DNA from: JALCLA01 sp965653565 | GTDB taxonomy: Bacteria > Pseudomonadota > Gammaproteobacteria > Xanthomonadales > Xanthomonadaceae | Assembly: GCA_965653565.1 (NCBI GenBank) | Contig: CBFHAI010000007.1 | Span: 1 to 64,000 of the forward strand | DNA: 64,000 bases | Reading direction: 5' to 3' | Part shown: in pieces, positions 37,283-47,400 of the stretch | Numbering within the stretch: the stretch's first letter is position 1 | Layout of the letters: each line of letters opens with the position of its first letter | The notes under the pieces: generated by a model | What the model was told of the DNA's origin: nothing | Seen by the model: only the letters and a program-made list of their open reading frames with translations | Database searches by the model: none | Program-made: the position numbers and the translations under genes

Positions 37283-39685
37283 TCAGAACGTATGCGCCAA
37301 CCGCACGAACCACGCCGCGCCGTTCAAACCGAACTGCACGCTTTCGTACACGTGGCCGTTGTCGGTTTCGTTCGGATCCTGCCGCGTCGGCTTGGCGTTG
37401 AACACGTTGGCGCCGCCCACGGTGAGCTTGGTGTGCTCGTTGAAGCTGTAGGTCAGGCTCATGTCGGCCGACGTCTTTTCCTGGTACTTCTGGTTCGGCA
37501 CCGGCGGACCGGAGAACGTGCCCAGTTCCTGGCGGCCGAAGTGGATGAATTTCACCACCGGATTCCAGTCGCCGAAGCTGAAGTCGAAACCGAGGATGGC
37601 TTTCAGGCTCGGCACCCCTTCTTCGATGAACAGGCGTTCGCGCGGTTCGAGCAGCACGTCTTCGCGGCCGGCGAGTGCGGCCGGCGCATTGATGCCGGTC
37701 ACGTCGGTGTCGGCATAGCTGACGCCCAGGAAGGTTTCGACCGAACCGCCGTTGTCGAACTGGCGATCGTGCGACAGCGTCAAGTCGACGCCCGAGGTGC
37801 GCGTATCGACCGAGTTGACGAAGAACTGCGCCTGGCCGACGCCGAGCTCCTGCAGGATTTCGCCGATGGTCGGATCGTCGATGCCGAAGCGGCCCGACAG
37901 CACGATGCGATCGTCGATCTCGATGCGATAGGCATCGAGCGTCAACGACAGCGCGTCGGTCGGCGCCCAGGTGAAACCGACGGTGGCGCCGGTCGAGGTT
38001 TCCTCGGTGAGTGCCGGAATACCGGCCGCGGTGGCGATCACGCCGCCGTTCGGCGCCAGCACCACATCGAGCGGTTCGCCGCTGATGAAATCGGTGAAGG
38101 TCGACGAGAAATACGCCTGCTGCAGCGACGGCGCGCGGAAACCGGTGCTGATCGAACCGCGGATCGTGGTGCTGTCCGTAGCGCGATAAGCGAGCGCGAT
38201 TTTACCGTCCAGCGTCGAGCCGAAATCGTCGTATTCCTCGAAGCGCAGCGCGAAGCTGCTGGTCACCGCTTCGCTGAAATCGATTTCGACATCGCCGTAC
38301 ACCGCCCAGCTGTCGCGATCGGCATCCACTTCGTCGGCCGGCTGGAAGCCCGGGAAGCCCTGGCTGCCGGCGTTGCCGCCCTCGCCCACCCCGTCGGCAT
38401 CGACGTACGAACCCAGTTCGCCGGCGAAGATTTCGTAATTCTCGGTGCGGAATTCGGCACCGAACGCGAGGTTCAAGCCGTTGTAGACGCCATCGTAGAA
38501 GCGCGTGAAATCGAGATTGGTGGTGTTCTGCTGGAACTGGAAACCGCCGGCGTCGAAGGAACTGGCGCTGCGACCCGGGCCGCCGTTCAACAGATCGAGA
38601 TTGGCGATCGAGGCGTTGAGCGTGTTGCTGATGTCGTAGATGAATTCGTTGGAGCCATAAGTGGTCGACAGATCGGTGCGCCACTCGCCGAAGTTCCACC
38701 ACACGCCGAGGATCGCCGAACGGTCTTCGATGTCGCCGTTGATGAAGGGCACGAAGCCGTCCGGATACATCGCTTCGGAGTTGCGCGACGGGATGTCGTC
38801 CGAACCGATGCCGCCGCGCGCGAACGCGGCCGACGAAGCGTCGCGATTCTGCGCGCCGAGCGTGAAGTAGACGGTGGCGTCTTCGCCGATCGGGGTTTCG
38901 CCGTTGAGGAACACGGTCTGGTTCTCGACCGCCGAATCGCCGATCGTGCGCGGATTGTCTTCCGGTTCGGAGCGATCCGAACGGCCGCGATCCATCCACT
39001 CGCCGGTCACCGCCAGCACGCCGTCGCTGCCGAAACCGAAGCCGCAGTAAGCCGACGCGAGCTGGTTTTCGCCGTCGCCTTCGGTGTATTCGCCATAGCC
39101 GAGCACCGCATCGCAGCCGCGGCTTTTCTTCAGCGCGATGTTCATCACGCCGGCGATCGCGTCCGAACCGTATTGCGCGGCGGCACCGTCGCGCAGGATT
39201 TCGACGCGCTCGACGGCCAGCAGCGGAATCGTCGACAGGTCGGTGCCGGTGTTGCCCCGATTGCGGGCGCCGAAGATGTTGACCAGCGAGGTGGTGTGGC
39301 GGCGCTTGCCGTTGAGCAGCACCAGGGTCTGGTCCGAACCCAGGCCGCGCAGCGAAGCCGAGTCGACCAGGTCGGCGCCGTCGGCACCGGTCTGGCGCGT
39401 CGAGTAATAGGACGGCGCGGTGTATTGCAGGCTTTGCATCAGATCGAACTGCGCGCCCTGTTCGGCGGCTTTTTCCATCGGAATCACGTCGATCGGCACC
39501 GGCGTTTCGGTGGCCGAGCGGCCGACGCGGCGCGAGCCGACGACCTGGATGCCTTCGAGGGTCGTGGCCTCGTCCGCCTCCGTCCCCTCGTCCTGCGCCT
39601 GCGCCACGCGCGGCAGCAGACCGTCACCCGCCATCCACAACGACAGGCCCAGACCCACGGCCATCCACAATCGATTGCGCTTCAT
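37283..39685 (-). CDS. TonB-dependent outer-membrane receptor
   Basis: An 800-residue receptor with a signal peptide (residues 1-30) and a plug domain. Key plug motifs are LEGIQVVGSRRVGRSATETPVPIDVI (TonB-box region), LRGLGSDQTLVLLNGKRRH and ERVEILRDGAAAQYGSDAIAGVMNIALKK. The 22-strand barrel ends in AAWFVRLAHTF, with a terminal Phe. Such receptors take up siderophores, vitamin B12 or carbohydrates with energy from TonB-ExbB-ExbD. The substrate cannot be read from the sequence, and there is no adjacent transporter or sigma/anti-sigma pair. Confidence 0.93.
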   Translation of the reverse strand: MKRNRLWMAVGLGLSLWMAGDGLLPRVAQAQDEGTEADEATTLEGIQVVGSRRVGRSATETPVPIDVIPMEKAAEQGAQFDLMQSLQYTAPSYYSTRQTGADGADLVDSASLRGLGSDQTLVLLNGKRRHTTSLVNIFGARNRGNTGTDLSTIPLLAVERVEILRDGAAAQYGSDAIAGVMNIALKKSRGCDAVLGYGEYTEGDGENQLASAYCGFGFGSDGVLAVTGEWMDRGRSDRSEPEDNPRTIGDSAVENQTVFLNGETPIGEDATVYFTLGAQNRDASSAAFARGGIGSDDIPSRNSEAMYPDGFVPFINGDIEDRSAILGVWWNFGEWRTDLSTTYGSNEFIYDISNTLNASIANLDLLNGGPGRSASSFDAGGFQFQQNTTNLDFTRFYDGVYNGLNLAFGAEFRTENYEIFAGELGSYVDADGVGEGGNAGSQGFPGFQPADEVDADRDSWAVYGDVEIDFSEAVTSSFALRFEEYDDFGSTLDGKIALAYRATDSTTIRGSISTGFRAPSLQQAYFSSTFTDFISGEPLDVVLAPNGGVIATAAGIPALTEETSTGATVGFTWAPTDALSLTLDAYRIEIDDRIVLSGRFGIDDPTIGEILQELGVGQAQFFVNSVDTRTSGVDLTLSHDRQFDNGGSVETFLGVSYADTDVTGINAPAALAGREDVLLEPRERLFIEEGVPSLKAILGFDFSFGDWNPVVKFIHFGRQELGTFSGPPVPNQKYQEKTSADMSLTYSFNEHTKLTVGGANVFNAKPTRQDPNETDNGHVYESVQFGLNGAAWFVRLAHTF

Positions 39686-39901
39686 TGATTATTCCCCGAG
39701 GCAAGTTTGATCAGGCGACGGCCGGCTCTCCCGGAGGCCGGCCGTCGCGGCTTGCCGGCGGTTGGAGCGTTCTGATGCGCTCTGTGGCCGGCGCGTCAAT
39801 CTACGCTGGGGGTGAATTCGCCGTCCAGCGGGGAAGCGCGGTGGGGCTGTCGGTTGCGTCGGGGATGGGCTGCGTGGCGTGGATTTTCCGGCGCCCGCCG
39901 A

Positions 39902-42900
39902 TCACGCCATCGAGACACGATTGCGGCCGGCGTGTTTGGCGGCGTAGAGCTGGGCGTCGGCGGCGGAAACCAGTTTTTCGTGGTGGGTTTGCGAGCCGTC
40001 GTGGTGGACCAGGCCGAGGCTGACGGTCGCGCGCAGGCCGGGGGCGAGGCCGTGCAGGTCGAGGGTTTCGACCGCGGCGCGCAGGCGTTCGCAGGTGGCG
40101 GCAGCGTCGAGCGCGGCGCTGCCGGTGAACAGCAGGGCGAATTCTTCGCCGCCGTAGCGGGCGATGAAGATTTCCGGCGACGTGAACCGCCGCATCGTGT
40201 GCGCGAGTCGCCGCAGCACTTCGTCGCCGACGGCATGCGAGAACGAGTCGTTGATCGGTTTGAAATGATCGACGTCGGCCATCGCCACCGCGACCGCCGT
40301 GTGCTCGCGCCGCGCGCGTTCGAAGGCGACGGCCAGGCGCGCATCGAATTCGCGCCGGTTCGGCAGGCCGGTGAGCGAGTCTTCGCTCGCCAGTCGCGCC
40401 AGCGCTTCGGCCTGTTGCCGCAGCGCTTCGAGCAATTGCGATTTCTCCTTGTCGGCGAGCGCCAGGCGGTCGGCCTGGTCGGCCAGGTCGCGCGTGCGTT
40501 CGGCCACCAGCACGGCCAGGTGCTGTTCGTTCTGCCGCGCGCGATTGATCCGCCAGCGCAGGCCGGCCCAGGCCAGCAAGGCGGCCGCCAGCAACACCGC
40601 GCCGCGGAACAGCGTGGTTTCCCAGTAGCGCGGCACCACGGTGAATTCGCGCATCGCCGCCGCCTCGCTCCAGGCGCCGCCATTGCTGGCGATCACCTCG
40701 AAGCGATAGGGGCCGGCCGCCAGGTTGGTATAGGTGGCAAGCCTTGCGCTGCCCGAGTTCACCCACTCGGTTTCGTAGCCCACCAAGCGATGCCGGTAGC
40801 GCACGCGTTCGGGGATGCGCAGGCTCAATCCGGCATAGCGGATTTCCAGTTTGCGCGGGCCCGACTCGAATTCGAGCGCGGAAATGGGCAGGATTTCGAC
40901 CCCATCGACGGCCACGCTTTCGATCGCGACCGGCGGCGCCGCGCCGGAAATATCGAGGCGCCGCAGCGGATCGATCACGCTGGCGCCGCTGGCGGTGGCG
41001 AACCACAACCGGCCGTCGGCGGCACGGATCGCGGCCGACTGCGAACCGCCGTTGCATTGGGTGTCGCTCATGCCGTCGAGGTGATCGAAGGCCTGCGCTT
41101 CGAGGCGGAAGGTCGGATCGTCGGCCGCGCGTTCGGCCTGCGCGCGCGCGACGCGGAAGGCGCCCTTGTTGCTGCACATCCACAGTGCACCGGCACCATC
41201 GTCGACGATCTGGAAAATCGCGTTGTGCGGCAGCCCCTGCGCCACGCCGATGCTGGCGAAACGGCCGTCGCGGCCGCGCACCAGACCGTCGTTGGTGCCG
41301 GCCCACAAGGTGCCGTCGCCCTGCATATGCAGACTGAAGACGTCGCGCGCCGGAAAGCCGTTCGACTGATCGAATTTCTCGAAGCGTTCGCCGTCGTAGC
41401 GCGCCAGACCGTTCGAGGTGCCGATCCACAGATCGCCATCCGGCGCGGCGGCGAGCGCCATCACGTAATTGCGCGGCAGTCCGTCGGCCGTGGTGTAGCT
41501 GCGCAGTTCGCCGGCCTGCCAATGCGCCAGTTCGGCATTGGTGCCGATCCACACGCTGCCATCGGCGCGCGGCAGCATGGCGCGGATCTGACGATCGGCG
41601 AGCGCCGCGGTGCCGGGCACCGGCTCGATGCGGCCATCGACCATGCGGGCCACGCCGGCGCCGTAACTGCCGATCCACAGCGCGCCGCCGGCATCCTCGG
41701 CCAGCGACAACAAGGATTCACTCGGCAGGCCATCGGCCTGCTGCCAGCGTTGCAGTGCGCCGTGATGCAATCGCGCCAACCCGCCGCTGGTGGCGAACCA
41801 CACCGCGCCGGCGGCGTCGTCGGTCACCGCGCGCACGTAGTCGTCGGCCAGGCCGCGGCGGCGATCGATGCCGGCGAACGGCAGATCCTTCAACTGCGCC
41901 AGGCCGGCGCTGGTACCGAGCCACACCGAGCCTTCGCGATCTTCCAGCCACGACACCATGCGGTTCTGCGGCAAACCCAGGCTGCTGTCGAGCATTTCGG
42001 CGCCGCGCGCGCCGAGGCGCCAGAGCCCGGCATCGATGGTGCCGACCCACAGATTGCCGTCGCGATCGCGCCCCAGCGTGGTGATTTCTCCACCGATCGA
42101 CGACTGCCTCGGATCGCGCGCGAAGCGGACGCCGTCGTAACGCCACAACCGCCAGCCCGACGACAGCGTGATGCCACCGTCGCTGTCGATTTGCATCGCG
42201 CGCACCGAGGCCGCGGGCAAACCGTGTTCGCGCCCGAACGGCTGCACGCGATCGCCGTCGATGCGATCGAGCCCGGCGCCGTGCGCGACGTAGATGCCGC
42301 CGTCCGGCGCTTCGGCGAACTGGTACACCGTGTTGTGGCCGAGCCCTTCGGCGCGGCCGAAGCGGGTGATGCCGGCGGCGTCCATGCGCAGCGCGCCGGC
42401 CTCTTCGCCGGCCACCCACAAGGCGCCGCGCGAATCCTCGAACAGCGCCATGATTTCGTCGAAAGCGAAACCGGTTTCACGCGCAAAGCGCTGCCAGCGG
42501 CCGGCGTTGAAGCGCAACAAGCCGCCGCGCGCGGTGCCCACCCACAACCCGCCGTCGCGCGCCACCGCCAGTGCACGCACGCCGTTGCCGTTCAACTCCG
42601 GCGTGTTGGCGCGATCGAACACGCGGAACTCGATGCCGTCGTAGCGCGCCAGCCCTTCCCAGGTGCCGGCCCACAGATAGCCGTCCGGCGTCTGCGCCAT
42701 CGCCATCACCATGTTGTGCGGCAGGCCGGCGCTCGAATCGCGCAGTGCGATGGTGAATTCGGTGAGCGGCCGTTCGGCATCGAGCGCAGCGGCCGGACGC
42801 AGGCATAGCAGCGCCAGCAACGCTGCCGCCATGGACATGGCTTGGGCGGCGCACCTCGGATCGCACGCCGGACCAGCGCCAACGCCCTCGCCCCGCCTGT

Positions 42901-42910
42901 GCTGCATCAT
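39902..42910 (-). CDS. Propeller-sensor diguanylate cyclase
   Basis: A 1002-residue membrane sensor. Two-component-regulator-propeller repeats (for example DGYLWAGTWEGLARYDG, DGGLWVGTARGGLLRF) occupy about residues 50-690. A Y_Y_Y domain (NLAAGPYRFEVIASNGG) and one membrane helix (about 755-775) follow, then a coiled coil and a GGDEF domain with MADVDHFKPINDSFSHAVGD and YGGEEFALLF. The GGEEF motif is intact, so c-di-GMP synthesis is likely. No RxxD inhibitory site precedes it. The start codons at 42910 and 42907 follow GGAG closely; the ATG at 42838 is an alternative. Confidence 0.9.
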   Translation of the reverse strand: MMQHRRGEGVGAGPACDPRCAAQAMSMAAALLALLCLRPAAALDAERPLTEFTIALRDSSAGLPHNMVMAMAQTPDGYLWAGTWEGLARYDGIEFRVFDRANTPELNGNGVRALAVARDGGLWVGTARGGLLRFNAGRWQRFARETGFAFDEIMALFEDSRGALWVAGEEAGALRMDAAGITRFGRAEGLGHNTVYQFAEAPDGGIYVAHGAGLDRIDGDRVQPFGREHGLPAASVRAMQIDSDGGITLSSGWRLWRYDGVRFARDPRQSSIGGEITTLGRDRDGNLWVGTIDAGLWRLGARGAEMLDSSLGLPQNRMVSWLEDREGSVWLGTSAGLAQLKDLPFAGIDRRRGLADDYVRAVTDDAAGAVWFATSGGLARLHHGALQRWQQADGLPSESLLSLAEDAGGALWIGSYGAGVARMVDGRIEPVPGTAALADRQIRAMLPRADGSVWIGTNAELAHWQAGELRSYTTADGLPRNYVMALAAAPDGDLWIGTSNGLARYDGERFEKFDQSNGFPARDVFSLHMQGDGTLWAGTNDGLVRGRDGRFASIGVAQGLPHNAIFQIVDDGAGALWMCSNKGAFRVARAQAERAADDPTFRLEAQAFDHLDGMSDTQCNGGSQSAAIRAADGRLWFATASGASVIDPLRRLDISGAAPPVAIESVAVDGVEILPISALEFESGPRKLEIRYAGLSLRIPERVRYRHRLVGYETEWVNSGSARLATYTNLAAGPYRFEVIASNGGAWSEAAAMREFTVVPRYWETTLFRGAVLLAAALLAWAGLRWRINRARQNEQHLAVLVAERTRDLADQADRLALADKEKSQLLEALRQQAEALARLASEDSLTGLPNRREFDARLAVAFERARREHTAVAVAMADVDHFKPINDSFSHAVGDEVLRRLAHTMRRFTSPEIFIARYGGEEFALLFTGSAALDAAATCERLRAAVETLDLHGLAPGLRATVSLGLVHHDGSQTHHEKLVSAADAQLYAAKHAGRNRVSMA

Positions 42911-43143
42911 CGACTCCACCCTGGGCAGCCAGCATCGGCGAGGCGCCGCAGGGAAGCAACTCGCAGACGCTACGGTTGTCCGCCGAAAGACCCCGCAGGT
43001 CGGCTGCGGGGTGAGTTGCAACGATTCATTGCAATTGGGGTGCGCTGGCGAATGAAAAACGCTGCGCAGCCGGCGCGAATGCAAAAATCCCGGCGGCTGG
43101 CCATCGTACGCAATGGCAAGATTGCGTGGACTTGCGCTGATTG

Positions 43144-43190
43144 GCGGGCAGGCGGGAATCCAGTGACTCTGAAGCGTGCCGCTCTTCGCG
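43144..43190 (-). repeat. Partial copy of the GGATTCCCGCC dispersed repeat
   Basis: On the minus strand this reads CTTCAGAGTCACTGGATTCC followed by CGCCTGCC, matching the 3' part of copies A and B. It lies in the 291-base gap between the diguanylate cyclase and the cNMP/rhodanese gene. I see no gene in the rest of that gap. Confidence 0.6.
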
Positions 43191-43201
43191 TAGGCAAAAA
43201 C

Positions 43202-44230
43202 TCAAACCCGCCCTTTCCCCAGCAACCTCGCCTCCGCCACCCCATGCTCCACCCAGCGCGCATCGAACCCCCGTTCGGTGAGCAGGAACGTCGCCGAGGC
43301 GCTGCGGCGTCCGGTGTCGCAGTAGACGATCAGGGGGCGGCTGGCGTCCATGCTGCGTACTTCGCTGCGCAGGCGGCGCAGGGGCAGGTTGACGGCGCCT
43401 TCGAGGTGGCCGCGGGCGAATTCTTCGGGCAGGCGCACGTCGACGAGAATCGCGCCGATCGGGATTGCATCGAGGTTCGCTCGGTTCATCAGTGGGTCGC
43501 GCAGCAGGCGGGCGAAATCCTGCGCGGCCAGGCGCACCAGCGAGCAGCGCGTGAGGGCGCGCACGGTAGCGTTGCGTGGGTCGCCGGAAACGAGGGCTTC
43601 TTCGCCGAAGCCCTGGCCCTGGCCGATGCGGTCGAGTTCGCGTTCGCCGGTGCCGGCGGGGTCGCTGAGCAGCACTTGGCACAGGCCGTCGGTGACGACG
43701 TAGTAGTAATCGCCCGCTTCGCCCTGACGGATGATGCTTTGGCCGGCGGCGAATTCGACCTGTTCGACGCAGGCGATGATCTGCGCGATGTTGGCCGGTG
43801 GGATGCGATGGAAGGCGGCATTGCGCAGCATCGCGCTCATCCAGTCCTGCGCTTCGCCGTCGTCGAACTCACGCACGTCGACGGCGCCGGTCTGGGCCCA
43901 GGTCAGCATCAGGTCCAGATGCACACGGTCGATGAAAAGCACCTGCGCGGCGCGCGTGCAGGTGGCGGTGACGGCGCGCTTTTCGCCGGACGACAGCGCG
44001 TAGCGCGATTCTTCCGTTTCACCCGCCACCAGGCGCGCACCCAGCTCGCTCACCAGTTCGACTTCGCCGGCCACCAGATAGGCGACGGTTTTCGCCGCGT
44101 CGCCGCGATGGAACAGCACCTGGCCCGGTTGATAACCGGCGATATAGCTGTGGCGCGCGAGTTCGGCGCGATCGGCCGGCGATAGCGAATGGGTGGGAAC
44201 GAAGTGCCGGAAGACGCTGAGGTTGATCAT
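43202..44230 (-). CDS. Double cyclic-nucleotide-binding domain/rhodanese protein
   Basis: A 342-residue protein with two cNMP-binding domains in tandem (about 20-120 and 140-240) and a C-terminal rhodanese (about 250-335). The second domain carries GFGEEALVSGDPRNATVRALT, close to the phosphate-binding cassette. The rhodanese active site is IVYCDTGRRSASATFLL with the catalytic Cys, so sulfur transfer is possible. No helix-turn-helix is visible, so it is not a CRP-type transcription factor. It is probably a cytoplasmic protein controlled by a nucleotide (cAMP or c-di-GMP); the ligand is unknown. The ATG at 44230 is the canonical start. Confidence 0.85.
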   Translation of the reverse strand: MINLSVFRHFVPTHSLSPADRAELARHSYIAGYQPGQVLFHRGDAAKTVAYLVAGEVELVSELGARLVAGETEESRYALSSGEKRAVTATCTRAAQVLFIDRVHLDLMLTWAQTGAVDVREFDDGEAQDWMSAMLRNAAFHRIPPANIAQIIACVEQVEFAAGQSIIRQGEAGDYYYVVTDGLCQVLLSDPAGTGERELDRIGQGQGFGEEALVSGDPRNATVRALTRCSLVRLAAQDFARLLRDPLMNRANLDAIPIGAILVDVRLPEEFARGHLEGAVNLPLRRLRSEVRSMDASRPLIVYCDTGRRSASATFLLTERGFDARWVEHGVAEARLLGKGRV

Positions 44231-44349
44231 GGAGTCCGTCGATGACGCCGATGCGCGGCAGCCTGCCCAATGCGGCCGACCGAGGTCAAGCATAACGTTG
44301 CGCAGCACGGCGCGGCGCATCGACCGCGGCCGTCCCGTTTTTTGATCGC

Positions 44350-44385
44350 AAAAAAAAAACGGCCGGCATGCGCCGACCGTTTTTT
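44350..44385 (-). terminator. Terminator of the Oar-like receptor gene
   Basis: On the minus strand a hairpin (ACGGTCGGC / GCCGGCCGT, one G-U pair) is followed by ten T residues. It lies 18 bases after the stop of the large receptor gene. Confidence 0.88.
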
Positions 44386-44402
44386 CGTGACGCGATGCGG
44401 GC

Positions 44403-47400
44403 TTAGAACTTGTAGCGGAAGCCCAGCTGCAATGCCCAGCGCGATTCGCCGGCGCGATCCTTGCGGCCGAACTCTTCTTCGCTGACCACGTCGAAGATGT
44501 AGCGACCGGTTGCCGGATCGATACCGGCGAAGTTCACGAAGCTGCGCGCCGAACCGCCGCCCGACTGGAAGAACACCTCGTCGACGTGGCCCCAGTCCTT
44601 GTTGATCAGGTTGCCGACATTGAGCACGTCGAGCCAGATCTCGGCCTTGTGGTCGTTGAAGAAGCCGGGCAGTTCCTGCGAGAAACGCATGTCGAAGCTG
44701 TTGACCCACGGCGCGAACGACGAGTTGCGATCGAGCGCGCCGCCGGTGGCGAGGAGGCCGTTGCGCTGCGCGATTTCCCAGAAGCGCGCTTCTTCCGACG
44801 GATCGGTGAACATCACGTCGCCCGGGCCTGCCGGCATGTACATCAGATCGTTGCCGATCACGTTGTCGCCGTTGGCGTCGTTGTTGAACACCCAGCTGTA
44901 CGGCTTGCCCTTGCGGCCTTCGTAGAACATCGACACTTCGGTCTTCAGATCGCTGAAGAAGAAGTGACGGTACGAAATCGCGGCGCTGAAGCGATCGCGA
45001 TTGATGTAGGCCGAACGACTGGCGATTTCCTCACCCGGATTCAACGCGGCATGGCTGCCGAAGTTGGAGATCGCGCGCGAAGAGGTCAGCGGATTGACTT
45101 CGGTCGCGTTGGTGTAGGCGTAAGCCACGGTCCAGGTCAGGTTGCTGTCGGTGGTGTAGGGCTTGGCCAGCGAGAGCGTCAGCTGCTGACCATCGCCCTT
45201 GTTCGTCTGGCGTGCGATGACGACGTCGTTGAAGCCGGCGATCGTGCCATTGCGGGCCGTGCCGTTGAAACGGTTCTGCGACGCGTTGTAGTTGCCCGGT
45301 GCCAGCGACCGCCAGTAGAAGTTGCGGCCGTCCGGACCCTGCGCACCAACCGTACCCAGATTCAGGTGCTCGTAGTAGATGCCGCTCTCGACCGAGGTCA
45401 GGATCAACTCGGCGCTGCCGACCGTGCCCCACCACGGCAGTTCGTGATCGAACGCGAGGTTGGCCTTCCACACCGACGGCTGTTCGAGATCGTCCTCGAT
45501 CACGTCGACATCGGCGCGCGGGCCGGAACCGGCGGCGAACTCGGGCTGGTTGTTCGGATCGGCGCTGAACACCGGACCGCCCGTGGCCGGGCAGTTGGCG
45601 AAACCGCCGGTGCCGCAACCGAAGGCCGTGATGGTCAGACCGTTGTTGGTGAACGGGTTGGCCAGCCAAACATTGGCCGCCGCGCCCTGGAACAGGCCCA
45701 CGCCGCCGCGCAGCTGGGTCGGACGATCCCAGTCGAAGGTGTAGTTGAAGCCGAAGCGCGGCTGGAGCAGCGCGTTGCCGTCGATGGTGGCGTCGTTGCG
45801 GATGCCGAACGCGGTGGCGAACGCCTGGTTGAACGGCGGTTCGTCGTCGATCTGCGGGATGTCGTAGCGCAGGCCGAACATCAGCGACAGGTTGTAGTTG
45901 ACGTTCCACACGTCCTGCACGAACAGGCCGATGTTGTCGAGCGTGTAGGCCGCAGCGGCGTCGTCGAGCACGCCGGAGGTCGAAGTGCGGTAGCTGTATT
46001 CGCGCAGCGGATCGTTGTTGCGGAACGCTTCGAGGCTGCCGTAGCGGTAGCGGCCGTAGTACGAATCGAGGAACAGGTTGTAGACGTCGTTGGATTCGAA
46101 ATCGACACCGGCCTTGATGTCGTGGTCGCCGACGTACAGGTTACCCGCGAAATAGGCGTTGAGCGTCTGCGTTTCGAGCACGTTGGCCTGGCGGAACTGC
46201 TCGGTGCCGAACCGGAAGTTGTCGTTGCCGAAATCGATCTGCACCTGCGGCTGATTGCCGAACACCGAAGGCGTGCTCACGTAATCGCGGTAAGACACGC
46301 GGGCTTCGGTGGAGAACGAATCGCTCCAGTCGCTGAACAGTTCGACGACGTAGTTGTCGAATTCCTTTTCCTGCGTGTACCAGTAGCTCGACAGCGAGAA
46401 GAACGTGGTGCCGAAACCCGGCAGGATCGCTTCGGACTGTTCGGTGGCGCTCAGGCGCACCGAGGCGCGGTGGCTTTCGGAGATGTTCCAGTCGAACTTC
46501 GCCAGCATCGACTCGACTTCGGTGTCCAGGCCGCCCGGATTCACCGCACCGGCATTCATGCCACGGCTGTTGGCGATCGAGATCACTTCATCGACCTGCG
46601 CCTGCGTGATGCGCGTGCCGAACGGGCCGGCGCCGAGGTCCGGACCTGCCGCGGAGACTTCCGTCTTGTCGTAGTTGAGGAAGAAGAACAGCGTGTCCTT
46701 GATCAGCGGGCCGCCGAAGGTGGCGCCGTAGCTCTTGTCTTCTTCGAAACCGTTGAAATCGACGCCGCGATCGTCGGTTTCGCGCAGCCAGTCGCCGTCG
46801 CGATAGGTGCCGTAGACCGAGCCGCTGAATTCGTTGGTGCCCGACTTGGTCACCGCGTTGATGTTGGCGCCGGTGTACCCCTTCTGCGTCACATCGTAGT
46901 TGGCGATGTTCAGCTGCACTTCCTCGATCGCGTCGAGCGAGATCGGCTGGCGGATCGTCGGCAGGTTGTTGGATTCCAGGCCGAAGGTGTCGTTGGTCGT
47001 CACCGAGTCGATGGTGATCGAGTTGAAGCGCGAGTTCTGGCCAAGGGCGGAGATTTCCGAGCGCTCCTTGTCGGTCTGCGAGATGCGCGGATCAAGACGC
47101 GCGTAGTCTTGCAGGCTGCGCTGGATCGACGGGAAGGAATCGATCTGCTCGCGCGTCACGTTCGAACCGGCGCCCATGCTGTCGGGCGTGAAGATGCTCG
47201 ACTGCGAGGCGGCGACCACTTCGACGGCCTCCAGCGTGGTGGCGGCGTCGAGATCGACGTTCACGGCCGAGGTCTCGCCCAGCAGCAGGAACACGTTTTC
47301 CGAGGCTTCGCCCTGAAAACCGTCCTTCTGCACGGTGACCGTGTACGGTCCACCGACGCGAAGGCCGCGCGCGGCGTAGCGACCTTCCGCATCGGTCGTG

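Noticed and set aside
42911..43201. Extension of the diguanylate cyclase to a start at 43084
   Set aside because: The added 58 residues have no signal or domain and cover a dispersed-repeat region. GGAG stands just before the ATGs at 42910 and 42907.
43202..44230. CRP/FNR-type transcription factor
   Set aside because: Two cNMP-binding domains are present, but the C-terminal part is a rhodanese with an active-site Cys and no helix-turn-helix is visible.
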